The notes beneath the pieces are model-generated. The model was given only the letters and a program-made list of their open reading frames with translations. It was not told the origin of the DNA and did not search any database. A DNA stretch of 64,000 nucleotides, from NCBI GenBank assembly GCA_000961575.1, contig LADP01000018.1, positions 243,185 to 307,184 on the forward strand, in the 5' to 3' direction. Below, piece after piece: positions 10,241-19,034 of this stretch. Within the stretch, counting starts at the first letter, position 1; each line of letters opens with the position of its first letter. A program made the translations under genes and the position numbers. Source of the stretch: Peptococcaceae bacterium BRH_c8a (GTDB taxonomy: Bacteria; Bacillota; Desulfotomaculia; Desulfotomaculales; Desulfallaceae).

Positions 10241-11500
10241 CTAGTCTCCCAGCGGGTGGCAGTTTAATTCCGTTTTGGCTGGTTGTGGACTCATCGGTAG
10301 CGTGAAGTAAAAAGTTGTCCCCTGTTGCAATTCACTCTTAGCCCAGATTCTCCCACCATGGCTGAACAATATTTGACGGGCTAAAGGCAAACCAAGCCCC
10401 ATTCCTTTCTGATGCTCCTTGGTGCCATTATTGACCCGAAAAAACTTTTCAAACAACTGGTTTAAATGCTCGTCGCCAATACCAATCCCCTCATCGGCTA
10501 CCGAAATAACTATTTCCTCATCATTAAACTCTCCGTTTATCACAATAGGGGTGTTATCCAGGGAATATTTGACCGCATTATCTACCAGGTTGCGCAGCAC
10601 CTGCTCAATCCTAATGGGGTCTGCTTCCACAAGAGGAAAACCCGGAGGGAAAAATACCGAAAATTGATTATTTTTACTGCGATATGAAGGATCCTTGAGT
10701 ACTTTATTTACTATTTGGGGCAGTAAAACCGCCTCTTTTTTAAGCTCAATTGCACCTTTCCAGCTAAAGGTGGAAGAATCCAACAGGTTATTGATGAGCA
10801 CCTCAATGTGGTCTGTCTCTTCAACAATAATATTTAAGAATTCTTTTTGCGCATCAGGAGCCCAGGTTACGTCTTCTCGCAGCAAGGTGGTGACGTAGCC
10901 TTTAATACAGGCCAGCGGTGTTCTTAAATCATGGGACAAACCGGCCAGCATCTCCGACCAAATTTGCGCCATGTCTTCAGAGGGCAGGAAATATGAGGCG
11001 GCTTTACCAGCGCGTTGACCGGTTTCCAGGCTGCATTCGATTACATGGGTTGTCGCTTTAAGTATTTCTGTAACTGGAAAAGAATTCAGCAACAGCCCTT
11101 CTCCGCAAGCCATCAAGAAGCCTTTCTTGCCGGCCATAGGGAAGCAGGTTACCTCCTGGCCCGGTTTGTCGCACCTTTCTAACACCCTTTGACGGACGGG
11201 GCAATCAAAAACATGGCATGGTACATTATTGTTTTCCAACGCTTCCTGTTGAGAGCACCAGAGAACATCAACGCCGATTTCCGTAGTATCCGAATTACTG
11301 TTTTTTTCTTGACTGTTAAAATGAACTATACACTGCTGGGCTACTGTAATTCCTACTGCGCATACGTTAAGCCCCAAGGTTCCTACGAGCCAGCCCGGAA
11401 CCCAGTTGAAATTACCCTGTTCTTGTAATAATTTACCGGCAAAATAAAGCATATTAATATCAATTGGGTAATTAATTTTTGAATGGTTTTTTTGATTCAT
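10241..11500 (-). CDS. Soluble sensor histidine kinase with Cys-rich sensory domain
   Basis: This 419-residue kinase has no membrane segment. Its N-terminal 160 residues look GAF/PAS-like and hold nine cysteines (positions 47, 57, 82, 95, 100, 110, 119, 132, 156). The H-box Ser-His-Asp-Leu-Arg-Thr-Pro-Leu gives His190, and the ATPase part has the N-box Asp-Asn-Ala-Val-Lys-Tyr, G1 Asp-Glu-Gly-Ile-Gly and G2 Gly-Leu-Gly-Leu. The catalytic half is like KdpD/PhoR. Many cysteines in a cytoplasmic input domain suggest a redox, metal or Fe-S signal, which is inference. ATG 11500 has a GAGGAGAT ribosome site. Confidence 0.92.
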   Translation of the reverse strand: MNQKNHSKINYPIDINMLYFAGKLLQEQGNFNWVPGWLVGTLGLNVCAVGITVAQQCIVHFNSQEKNSNSDTTEIGVDVLWCSQQEALENNNVPCHVFDCPVRQRVLERCDKPGQEVTCFPMAGKKGFLMACGEGLLLNSFPVTEILKATTHVIECSLETGQRAGKAASYFLPSEDMAQIWSEMLAGLSHDLRTPLACIKGYVTTLLREDVTWAPDAQKEFLNIIVEETDHIEVLINNLLDSSTFSWKGAIELKKEAVLLPQIVNKVLKDPSYRSKNNQFSVFFPPGFPLVEADPIRIEQVLRNLVDNAVKYSLDNTPIVINGEFNDEEIVISVADEGIGIGDEHLNQLFEKFFRVNNGTKEHQKGMGLGLPLARQILFSHGGRIWAKSELQQGTTFYFTLPMSPQPAKTELNCHPLGD

Positions 11501-11622
11501 ATAGTTATCTCCTCTTACTCAGGCCTGAATAGCCTGCCTTAAAAATTTGATTAATATTTTAATTCGTTAATTTAGCGCTAAATCCTTTACCTTTTTGGTC
11601 ATTGGCCTGACCCTTAGGAGAT

Positions 11623-11672
11623 AAAAGGGGACAGGCCCATTTCATTTTGTGAATGGTACCTGTCCCTTTTTT
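11623..11672. repeat. GGGGACAG palindromic repeat, copy 2
   Basis: An AAAAGGGGACAGG arm pairs with CCTGTCCCTTTT, with imperfect inner arms CCATTTCA and TGAATGG. It lies in the gap between typA and the histidine kinase gene and could terminate typA transcription. Confidence 0.8.
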
Positions 11673-11704
11673 TTGTCTTTGTGATAGATTAATATAATTG
11701 TATG

Positions 11705-13477
11705 TTATTTTTTACGCATGCGGATAGATTTTGGTGTTACTTCTACAAGCTCATCGTCGGCGATGAATTCCATACATTGTTCCAGACTCATGGCCCGGGG
11801 CGGAGTCAATTTAACGGATATGTCGGAGGTGGAACTGCGCACGTTGGACATCTGTTTCTTTTTGCATACGTTAATAGGCAGGTCACCGGGACGGGCATGC
11901 TCGCCTACCACCATGCCCTTGTATACCGGTACGCCTGGGCCCAAGAACAGTTCGCCCCGTTCTTGGGCATTTTCCAGCCCGTAGCTGGTGGTAGTACTGG
12001 TCTCAAAGGCCACCAGCGAGCCCCGGTTGCGGGTCTGGATTTCACCCTGGTAGGGGGCGTAATGGTGAAACGAATGATGCAATACGCCCATGCCTTTAGT
12101 GTCGGTCATGAATTCAGAACGGAAGCCGAACAATCCCCGGGTGGGCACATGGTATTCCAAACGCACTTGGCCGTCGCCCTTATGGGTCATGTTAATCAAC
12201 TCGCTTTTTCTGGGGCCCAGCCGTTCCATCACCACACCCACGTAATCTTCCGGCACTTCGATAAGCAATTCTTCCACCGGTTCGCACCTAACTCCGTCAA
12301 TTTCCCGCTCTACCACCTGGGGCCGGGAAACCTCAAATTCGTAATCCTCGCGCCGCATGGTTTCAATTAATATTGACAGGTGCAGTTCGCCTCGCCCAGA
12401 TACCATGAAGGTATCCGGGGAAGCGGTTCCTTGTACCCGCAGGCTGACATCGGACTCCAGTTCCCGGTACAGCCGCTCACCCAGTTTCCGTGAGGTAACA
12501 TGGGAGCCTTCCAGCCCGGCAAAGGGGCTCTTATTTACATGCATGGATACAGCTACGGTGGGTTCGTCAATACGGACAAAATCCAGGGGCACCGGGTGTT
12601 CCGGATCTGCTACCGTGTTGCCTACGTTAATGTCTTCCAGCCCGGTCACCACCACAAGTTCACCGGCGCCGGCTTCTTCGGCTAGTACTTTTTTTAATCC
12701 GTTAAACACGTAAATGCCCGAAGGCCGGCGGCGCTTGATCACTCCACCGGGTGCAATAACCGCCACTTCATCCTTGGCCCTGATAACACCGTTATGGATT
12801 CTCCCGATGGCTTGTCGGCCCACATAAGTGTCGTAGTCGATTAGGGTGACGCCCATTTGCAGCGGGGCGTTGGGGTCTCCGCCGGCGGCGGGGATGTTAT
12901 CTACAATCATTTGAAAGAGTGGTTTCAGGTCGGTACCCGGCACCTCGGGATCCGTGGTGGCTGTCCCGGTGCGGGCGTTGGTGTAGATAACCGGGAAGTC
13001 CAGCTGTTTGTCGTTGGCATCCAACTCAATAAACAGATTAAGAACTTCGTCTTGTACTTCGGCGGGCCTGGCGTGCAGCCGGTCAATTTTGTTAATTACC
13101 ACAATGGGGGCCAGTCCGGCCTCTAGTGCCTTGCGCAACACAAACCGGGTCTGGGGCATCGGTCCTTCGAAAGCGTCCACCAGCAGCAGTACCCCGTCCA
13201 CCATTTGGACGATGCGTTCCACCTCGCCGCCGAAGTCGGCGTGTCCGGGGGTGTCCACTATGTTCAGCTTGTAGTCGCCGTAAAAAACAGCCATGTTTTT
13301 GGCCATAATGGTGATGCCCCGCTCGCGCTCCAAGTCGTTGCGGTCCATCACGCGTTCTTCCACTATCTGTCTTTCGTGAAACACGCCGCTTTGTTTAAGC
13401 ATCCCGTCCACCAGAGTGGTTTTCCCGTGATCAACGTGTGCAATAATGGCCAGGTTGCGTATCATGTTCTTTTCCAA
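11705..13477 (-). CDS. typA: Translational GTPase TypA/BipA
   Basis: This roughly 590-residue GTPase is related to EF-G and acts on the 50S subunit during ribosome assembly and stress or cold growth. It has the P-loop Ala-His-Val-Asp-His-Gly-Lys-Thr-Thr, switch II Asp-Thr-Pro-Gly-His, the Asn-Lys-Ile-Asp specificity motif, and the BipA C-terminal domain. The longest frame begins at ATG 13501, but a GAGAGGA ribosome site lies inside that extension and points to TTG 13477, which I use. Confidence 0.96.
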   Translation of the reverse strand: MEKNMIRNLAIIAHVDHGKTTLVDGMLKQSGVFHERQIVEERVMDRNDLERERGITIMAKNMAVFYGDYKLNIVDTPGHADFGGEVERIVQMVDGVLLLVDAFEGPMPQTRFVLRKALEAGLAPIVVINKIDRLHARPAEVQDEVLNLFIELDANDKQLDFPVIYTNARTGTATTDPEVPGTDLKPLFQMIVDNIPAAGGDPNAPLQMGVTLIDYDTYVGRQAIGRIHNGVIRAKDEVAVIAPGGVIKRRRPSGIYVFNGLKKVLAEEAGAGELVVVTGLEDINVGNTVADPEHPVPLDFVRIDEPTVAVSMHVNKSPFAGLEGSHVTSRKLGERLYRELESDVSLRVQGTASPDTFMVSGRGELHLSILIETMRREDYEFEVSRPQVVEREIDGVRCEPVEELLIEVPEDYVGVVMERLGPRKSELINMTHKGDGQVRLEYHVPTRGLFGFRSEFMTDTKGMGVLHHSFHHYAPYQGEIQTRNRGSLVAFETSTTTSYGLENAQERGELFLGPGVPVYKGMVVGEHARPGDLPINVCKKKQMSNVRSSTSDISVKLTPPRAMSLEQCMEFIADDELVEVTPKSIRMRKK

Positions 13478-13610
13478 AGTAAAAGTCCTCTCTTGCTGCA
13501 TTTATAGTCCCGGTAACGAGACCACATCTTATATTACTTCTTTGGTGCTATGTTTTCAACTATGTCATGTTTATAAAGGTGTTATTTTTATGTAATTAAC
13601 ATAGTTTAAG

Positions 13611-13648
13611 GAGCCAGAAGTAGGAGTCAGGAGTCAGGAGTCAGAATG
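13611..13648. repeat. Heptanucleotide tandem repeat (GGAGTCA type), copy 1
   Basis: Three tandem GGAGTCA units, preceded by degenerate units and followed by GAATGAAG, lie in the gap upstream of typA. The same unit recurs at 32975. No open frame covers it. Confidence 0.8.
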
Positions 13649-13711
13649 AAGAACCGGCCAATAACATTAAATTGCGGAATACCTAAATAGTAACAAAAAT
13701 TTATAACAAAA

Positions 13712-13766
13712 AAAAAGGGGACTAGCACCGATTTTCAAAAATATTATCCGGTGCCGTTCCCTTTTT
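13712..13766. repeat. GGGGACAG-like palindromic repeat, copy 4 (divergent)
   Basis: An A run with GGGGA and an inner GCACCG arm pairs with CGGTGC and TTCCC followed by a T run. It resembles the other palindromes in its outer arm only. Its position just after the ABC permease gene suggests that it also works as a terminator. Confidence 0.65.
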
Positions 13767-13806
13767 ATACCGGATACCGCAGTGATGCCTATCCGGTAGG
13801 GGGCGT

Positions 13807-14640
13807 TTATATATCTTTGCGGCCAAATGCATAAGCAGCCAGGCCGGTGAAGAACACCACATAAAGCAGGGCGTAAACCACCATCCATACACTGGGTTCG
13901 GCCATGCTGCCAAAGGGCCCCATTTGTTGCAGCGCGTTGATGGGGTTGTCGGTAGGCCTCATCAGCAGGTGCACAATTTTACGGTACAGCGAGTCTACCG
14001 GCATCACCAGACTGGTTACTATACCGGCCTGCTGCAGCCCGGTGTTGCTGATTAGCCAGCCAATCTGCTCTACCATGCCGCCAATAACGGCCACCGCGTA
14101 CAGCATGAACATGACCACACCGTTGGCGATGGTGGGCAGCACTACCGAACCGAAAAGGGTTACCGCCAACAGCACTACGGGCTGTAGGGCGAACAGGCCC
14201 AACGCCCGCCACTGGCCATCCAGCACCAGCCCGGTCTTAACGTTTATAATCATTGCAATAACAATAAAAAACAAAGCGGCGTAAAGGGCCAGGAACAAGC
14301 CCAGGCCCAGGAATTTACCCCAAACGTAGTCGCACCGCCGGATGGGCTTGGTAATGACGGCCTGGATAATACCAGTCTCAATTTCCGCAGATATTGCACC
14401 CACCGCCGAAAAAATGGCCAGGAAAGAGACGATGAACCCGCCGAAATACAGGCCAAAGGATAGCAGTTGCGGGTAAACTACCGCGGCCAGTATGGGGTTG
14501 GGGTGTTCGTTAAAGCTTTTGGCGGCATAATGCACACCGGTACCGTAAAGCCCCAGGAAAATGACGGCTAGGATTAAAGATATCAGCAGTACTTTACGGT
14601 TTAGACCTTCGCGAAAGGTGATCCCCATCATGGTTAGCAT
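13807..14640 (-). CDS. ABC-2 type transporter permease
   Basis: This 277-residue membrane protein has about six hydrophobic segments, starting with an N-terminal segment after Phe-Arg-Glu-Gly-Leu-Asn-Arg-Lys, the usual opening of ABC-2 permeases. Its start overlaps the stop of the ATPase gene by seven bases, so translation is probably coupled. It forms the exporter with the ATPase. The operon also holds the ECF sigma and anti-sigma factors, suggesting envelope-stress or antimicrobial export, but the substrate is unknown. Confidence 0.88.
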   Translation of the reverse strand: MLTMMGITFREGLNRKVLLISLILAVIFLGLYGTGVHYAAKSFNEHPNPILAAVVYPQLLSFGLYFGGFIVSFLAIFSAVGAISAEIETGIIQAVITKPIRRCDYVWGKFLGLGLFLALYAALFFIVIAMIINVKTGLVLDGQWRALGLFALQPVVLLAVTLFGSVVLPTIANGVVMFMLYAVAVIGGMVEQIGWLISNTGLQQAGIVTSLVMPVDSLYRKIVHLLMRPTDNPINALQQMGPFGSMAEPSVWMVVYALLYVVFFTGLAAYAFGRKDI

Positions 14641-15551
14641 ATTTCTTCACCCCCGCCGGTGGTGCTGATGAACATTTCTTCCAGGGTGGACTTTTTCCGG
14701 TGCATTTCAAACAGGTAACCACCGCCGGTGACAACGAGCGCGGCCAGGCGGGGAATGTCAGCTTCCTGTTTCACCCGGATCCGCACCAGGTCATCTTCCA
14801 TTTCTATGGAACTTGCCAGGGTAGACAGCGCCGCTGTTAGCGCCGGGGTTAGCCCGCCCACCTTCATTTCCACCTCGATGTTGCTGGTGCGCAGATCTTC
14901 CAGCAGACCCTGGCGGATTATTTTGCCCTGCCTGATAAAAGCCACGGCGTCGCAGATCATTTCCACCTCGCTGAGCAAATGACTGTTAAGAAATATCGTT
15001 TTCCCAAGGTCTTTAAGGGTGACCAGTATTTCTCTTACATCTTTGCGGCCAATGGGGTCCAGGGCCGAAGTCGGTTCATCCAGGAACAGCAGGTCGGGGT
15101 CGGGCAGCAGTGCGCAGGCCAGGCCCGCCCGCTGCCGCATGCCCTTGCTGTAGGTTTGTACTTTTTGTTTTTCTTTACCCGCCAGACCTACCAGATCGAG
15201 TACTTCGCTCACCCGGCGCTTTTTAGCTGTCCCGCTCAGCCCGTAGAGGGAGGCGTGGAACTCCAGCAGTTGCTGACCGGCAAGCCAGTCGTGGTAACGA
15301 AAGTTCTCAGGTAAAAAGCCGATTTTTTTGCGCACTTCTGTGTCACCCAGCGCCCGGTTCAGCAGGATCGCCTTGCCCGAGGTGGGGAATAGCAGGCCCA
15401 CTAGCATCTTGACCAACGTACTCTTACCGGCGCCGTTGGGGCCCAGGAAACCAAAGATTTGCCCCCGGGGAACCCGGAGGCAGATCTCGGCGCATCCAAC
15501 CTTGGCACCGTATTTTTTAGTGAGGTTAAAGGTTTCTATGGCCATATCCAA
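14634..15551 (-). CDS. ABC transporter ATP-binding protein
   Basis: This 305-residue ATPase has Walker A Gly-Pro-Asn-Gly-Ala-Gly-Lys-Ser-Thr, signature Tyr-Ser-Lys-Gly-Met-Arg-Gln-Arg, Walker B Leu-Leu-Phe-Leu-Asp-Glu-Pro-Thr, and the extra C-terminal domain of about 80 residues common in ABC-2 drug and lantibiotic exporters. It lies 15 bases after the anti-sigma gene and overlaps the permease gene. Confidence 0.94.
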   Translation of the reverse strand: MDMAIETFNLTKKYGAKVGCAEICLRVPRGQIFGFLGPNGAGKSTLVKMLVGLLFPTSGKAILLNRALGDTEVRKKIGFLPENFRYHDWLAGQQLLEFHASLYGLSGTAKKRRVSEVLDLVGLAGKEKQKVQTYSKGMRQRAGLACALLPDPDLLFLDEPTSALDPIGRKDVREILVTLKDLGKTIFLNSHLLSEVEMICDAVAFIRQGKIIRQGLLEDLRTSNIEVEMKVGGLTPALTAALSTLASSIEMEDDLVRIRVKQEADIPRLAALVVTGGGYLFEMHRKKSTLEEMFISTTGGGEEIC

Positions 15552-15565
15552 TGTAGGTTACACCT

Positions 15566-16684
15566 CTACTTCATTTGGGCGGCTAGAGCCAGCGCGTCGT
15601 TCAGTTCCAGGCCGGTGCCCGCCACCATGTAAATAACACCGTTTTGCTGCCACACCAGTGACTGGGTATCATTTACACCTTCACCCGCGGTAATAAGTAC
15701 GCCTGTGGTACCGTTGACGGTTACTTCTTGGGAGCTGCCGTCCAGATTGGGTATCAGCAGGGTGTGCTTCAGGTCATTTATGGCCAGCAGTTGTTGGCGC
15801 AGGTTTTCCGGCAGCGCCGGTATGCTCAGCAGCGCATCGCGGATAACTTTCACATCAACCCCGGATGATGTTTTAATTTCCGGGCTGCGGGATTGGGCCA
15901 CGAACAGCTTATTGCCGTCGCTTTGGTAGGTGGCCATAATCCCCGTTGGGACATCCATACTGAATGATTGCCCGTCAAGTTCGGCCGGCAGCATTTGGGT
16001 ACTGCCCAGGGCCTGCAGCATGGCATTAATGTTATCCACCGCCAGGGTTAGCTTCACCGAATGCCCGGTAATCTTGTGCAATTCGGGCTCGTTGTAATTG
16101 GCCGGGCCGGGCAGTTTAAGATCGAAATTAACAGCCTCGGTTGCTTCGGCCGGGGTTACCGGAACCGACTCTCGTTTGCCGGTGACTTCTATTTTGCCGA
16201 AATTCTCAATATCAACTTTACCGGCCCCTTCCTGGAAGGCCTTTTCCAGATCCTGAATATCGGTAGTGCTGATATTGATAGTCTGCACCGATTCCACTCT
16301 AAATACAGTTAGGAATTCAGAGGCCACGCTGCGTACCGCAGGTAAACTAAATGCGGTGAACATTACTGCCGCCATGGCGGCCACAGCGGCCAGTTTTTTG
16401 TATTGATTCATGAAATCAAACTTCCTTCCTATTATTTTTAAAAGTATGCTTCTGCGCCCTTGGGGAACCACGTTTAAATGTGTCCTGGCCACAGGGCTGG
16501 TTGAGAAAGCGTCGGTCGGGAAAATAGACAGGCATTCTTGCACGAACATGTCGTTGGAACGCAGTTCGTCCAGATTGCTACGGCAGGTTGCACAGCGCTC
16601 TAAATGCCGAGTAATTTCCCACCACAACGCGCTTTCCAACTGGTCGTCGATGTATGCCTGAAGGATGCCCTCGTCGTAACACAT
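15566..16684 (-). CDS. Zinc-finger anti-sigma factor (putative)
   Basis: This 372-residue protein has an N-terminal zinc-finger anti-sigma motif with His27-x3-Cys31-x2-Cys34, one membrane helix at about residues 96-116, and a large extracytoplasmic domain. The latter resembles the DUF4367/outer-membrane lipoprotein-sorting-like sensors seen on such proteins. Its ATG overlaps the sigma-factor stop (TAATG), so the two are translationally coupled, as expected for a sigma/anti-sigma pair. It should hold the sigma factor at the membrane until a signal arrives; the signal is unknown. Confidence 0.88.
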   Translation of the reverse strand: MCYDEGILQAYIDDQLESALWWEITRHLERCATCRSNLDELRSNDMFVQECLSIFPTDAFSTSPVARTHLNVVPQGRRSILLKIIGRKFDFMNQYKKLAAVAAMAAVMFTAFSLPAVRSVASEFLTVFRVESVQTINISTTDIQDLEKAFQEGAGKVDIENFGKIEVTGKRESVPVTPAEATEAVNFDLKLPGPANYNEPELHKITGHSVKLTLAVDNINAMLQALGSTQMLPAELDGQSFSMDVPTGIMATYQSDGNKLFVAQSRSPEIKTSSGVDVKVIRDALLSIPALPENLRQQLLAINDLKHTLLIPNLDGSSQEVTVNGTTGVLITAGEGVNDTQSLVWQQNGVIYMVAGTGLELNDALALAAQMK

Positions 16685-17238
16685 TAGGCGCCACTTCCTT
16701 TCTGTTCGAGGTACACCTTTTTAAACCTGGCCTGGGCTCGGGCGATAATAGTACCCACGGATGATTTTTTAAGTCCGGTGGCTGCGGCTATATCTTCGTA
16801 GGTGAAACCGGAATGTTTCATTAACAGACATAACTGATCTCTTTCGGGCAGGTCATCCAGCACAAGTCGTACTGACCGCACTTCTTCGTTCTTTAAGGCC
16901 TGCTCCTCGGAAGAATCCGCTACCCGTCCCGGCAGACTAGTTTTTTCTTCTCTGCGCTGGCGGCTCTTTTCGCTGCGTAGGTAGTTGTAGGCCAGGTTGG
17001 TTGCCACCCTGGATAGCCACCCCCCAATATTTTGGAATTCACGCGGCGGAGAACTGTAGAATTTTAAAAAAACCTCTTGGGCCACGTCTTCTGCCATTGC
17101 CCTATCCGCCAGCATGTATGTTAACTGGCGGCAAACAAACGGGTGATAACGGTTATAAAGTTCCTGGTAAATTGCAGGCATCCCATTCATCATTTTCTCT
17201 GGTGGGAAAATGGCCGGCCACCTCCCGTTCCCTTTCAC
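16684..17238 (-). CDS. ECF-type RNA polymerase sigma factor
   Basis: This protein of about 184 residues has sigma region 2 (Asp-Val-Ala-Gln-Glu-Val-Phe-Leu-Lys-Phe-Tyr) and region 4 with a helix-turn-helix (Tyr-Glu-Asp-Ile-Ala-Ala-Ala-Thr-Gly-Leu-Lys). It has no regions 1 or 3, as in the ECF group. The longest frame starts at GTG 17238 with no ribosome site; Met at 17193 or 17190 is equally possible. It leads a four-gene operon with the anti-sigma factor and the ABC exporter, which it probably controls. Confidence 0.9.
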   Translation of the reverse strand: MKGNGRWPAIFPPEKMMNGMPAIYQELYNRYHPFVCRQLTYMLADRAMAEDVAQEVFLKFYSSPPREFQNIGGWLSRVATNLAYNYLRSEKSRQRREEKTSLPGRVADSSEEQALKNEEVRSVRLVLDDLPERDQLCLLMKHSGFTYEDIAAATGLKKSSVGTIIARAQARFKKVYLEQKGSGA

Positions 17239-17536
17239 ATATGTAACACAGCAGCCGTCATAAATTTGACAGATACAGTGTTGGATTCGAGTTTTTTTAA
17301 GTGGTTCATTTTTGCATAATTACATTTGGGATGATTGTATCATAAAAACAAGCACGTGAGCGGTATTAATAACTGGTCTTGCAGACCGGCAAAAACCAGG
17401 TTGCACGCAATGTAACCTCAGGGCGTGTTAAATTCCGGGACAATGGTCCCAAATAAAAATAGTACCGCCGCGCCCCCCTGAAAAAAATACCTGCCCGCGA
17501 ATTAATTAGTAAAAGACCACAAGGAGGTATGACGTT

Positions 17537-18904
17537 TTGAAAAGGATTCTAATCATAATCATGACGGGGCTGTTTGTAATGTCCCTGTCAGCTGGCGCGG
17601 CCTGGGCCAATCCGGGCAATGCTCAGAAACACAAGGTCAAGAAAAAAGTAAACGTAATGCAGATGTACAAGGCCCAGTACAAGGCCATGGTAGACGGTAA
17701 GATTTCGGTTAAAAGCAATAAGTTTAAGGACACTGCAAATTACTTTGGCGCTAGTTCAGTTGATAAAATGGCGTCTCTAGGTCTGTTAGCCGGATATGCT
17801 GATGGTACCTTTAAACCAAACAAAAACGTCACACAGGCGGAAATGGTGGCCATATTAATGAGGCTGGTGGAAGTAACCGAACCTAAAGATGATATTGAAG
17901 ACGAAGACGAAGACGAAGACGAAGACGAAGAGTTTAAAAAAGTTCCTGGCTGGATCAAAAACCAGGCTAAGTTGGCTACCGATATGGGCATTATTAACCT
18001 GAACCGCTTTCATTCCGCTGAGCAAGCTTCCAGGCTTCAGACCTGCGTAGCATTTGCAAAACTTTTGGATCTCGACCCAGTTGATTTAGAAGGAGTTTTG
18101 CCTTTTAAAGACGGTTTGCTTATAGATAAAGAGGATCTTGGCTATATCCTGGCAATGTACAATGAGGAATTAATTAGCGGTATGCCGGGCGGTAATTTTA
18201 ATCCCAACCACCCTATCACCAGGGGACAAATGGCGGTTATAATTGAAAGAATCTTAGAAGAGCATCATGTTGACCTTGACACAATTGATGACGAGGAATT
18301 TGATCTTACCGATCTGGAAAGTGATTTGTTAGACGAATACGACGAAATTGAAGATGTGTCTGTAGATAACATTACTTTGGTCGGCAACGAAGACGAAGTT
18401 GAGGTTGAGGTAGAGGTTGACCCGTTCGACGATGACGATTGGGCTGATTTAAGTGAAAGTGATATCGAGGACTGGGTAAAAGACCTGGTGAATGATATTT
18501 ATAAAGAACTTTCCAAAAATACAAAAGTTAGCGTTAAAATATTAAACAATAATGATGATGTGCTGTTTGAATTTCGCAAGAACGGTTCTGAGGGCATTTT
18601 AGTAAGATATATGGACGACGACGTGGACGACTTGGCGAATGAACTAGAAGACTATGAATTTAGTTTTGACAACGACGAATTCATTATTACTTCGATTGTA
18701 TACAACGAAGTTGAAGATGATATCGAGGTCAATTTGGAGGTTTCGGATCTGGACAGCAACATTGAGGATAACCTGTCAATCATCTGCGAAAAAATTGCTG
18801 GAGCTTTTCAATACGCTGCTGACGCTGATCCGGAAATGATTTACATCTACGTGTATGATGAAGATTCAGATTGGCTGATGAACTTTCAGTATGAAGTAGA
18901 ATAA
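17537..18904 (+). CDS. Secreted acidic SLH-domain surface protein
   Basis: This 455-residue protein has a signal peptide ending about Ala-Trp-Ala near residue 25. S-layer homology repeats follow over roughly residues 65-235 (Gly-Tyr-Ala-Asp-Gly-Thr-Phe-Lys-Pro and Gly-Gly-Asn-Phe-Asn-Pro are the clearest), interrupted by a pure Asp/Glu run. SLH domains bind secondary cell-wall polymers. The C-terminal 200 residues are extremely Asp/Glu-rich and not a domain I recognise; calcium binding is a guess. TTG 17537 has an AAGGAGGT site 12 bases upstream. Confidence 0.85.
   Translation: MKRILIIIMTGLFVMSLSAGAAWANPGNAQKHKVKKKVNVMQMYKAQYKAMVDGKISVKSNKFKDTANYFGASSVDKMASLGLLAGYADGTFKPNKNVTQAEMVAILMRLVEVTEPKDDIEDEDEDEDEDEEFKKVPGWIKNQAKLATDMGIINLNRFHSAEQASRLQTCVAFAKLLDLDPVDLEGVLPFKDGLLIDKEDLGYILAMYNEELISGMPGGNFNPNHPITRGQMAVIIERILEEHHVDLDTIDDEEFDLTDLESDLLDEYDEIEDVSVDNITLVGNEDEVEVEVEVDPFDDDDWADLSESDIEDWVKDLVNDIYKELSKNTKVSVKILNNNDDVLFEFRKNGSEGILVRYMDDDVDDLANELEDYEFSFDNDEFIITSIVYNEVEDDIEVNLEVSDLDSNIEDNLSIICEKIAGAFQYAADADPEMIYIYVYDEDSDWLMNFQYEVE
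17897..17932 (+). repeat. In-frame GAAGAC hexanucleotide microsatellite
   Basis: Six tandem GAAGAC-type units encode alternating Glu-Asp between two SLH segments of the surface protein. Unit gain or loss would keep the frame and change the length of the acidic linker. Confidence 0.9.
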
Positions 18905-18951
18905 ACCACTGAATTAGATAACTTAGAAGACGTATAAACGGTACCCCATAT

Positions 18952-18993
18952 AAGAAGAGAGCCGGGCCTATAATGGCCTGGCTCTCTTCTTTA
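18952..18993. terminator. Bidirectional terminator between the SLH and beta-propeller genes
   Basis: A long stem, AAGAAGAGAGCC pairing with GGCTCTCTTCTT plus an inner GGCC/GGCC, lies between convergent genes with A and T runs on both sides. Confidence 0.85.
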
Positions 18994-19034
18994 GTATTTG
19001 TCAGTGCATGCTAATTGTTATCAGCATTAAATAT

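Noticed and set aside
11702..13507. Several long + strand open frames opposite typA (for example 222 residues at 11702-12370)
   Set aside because: They lie wholly inside typA, have no ribosome sites, and show the composition expected of the reverse complement of a GC-rich gene.
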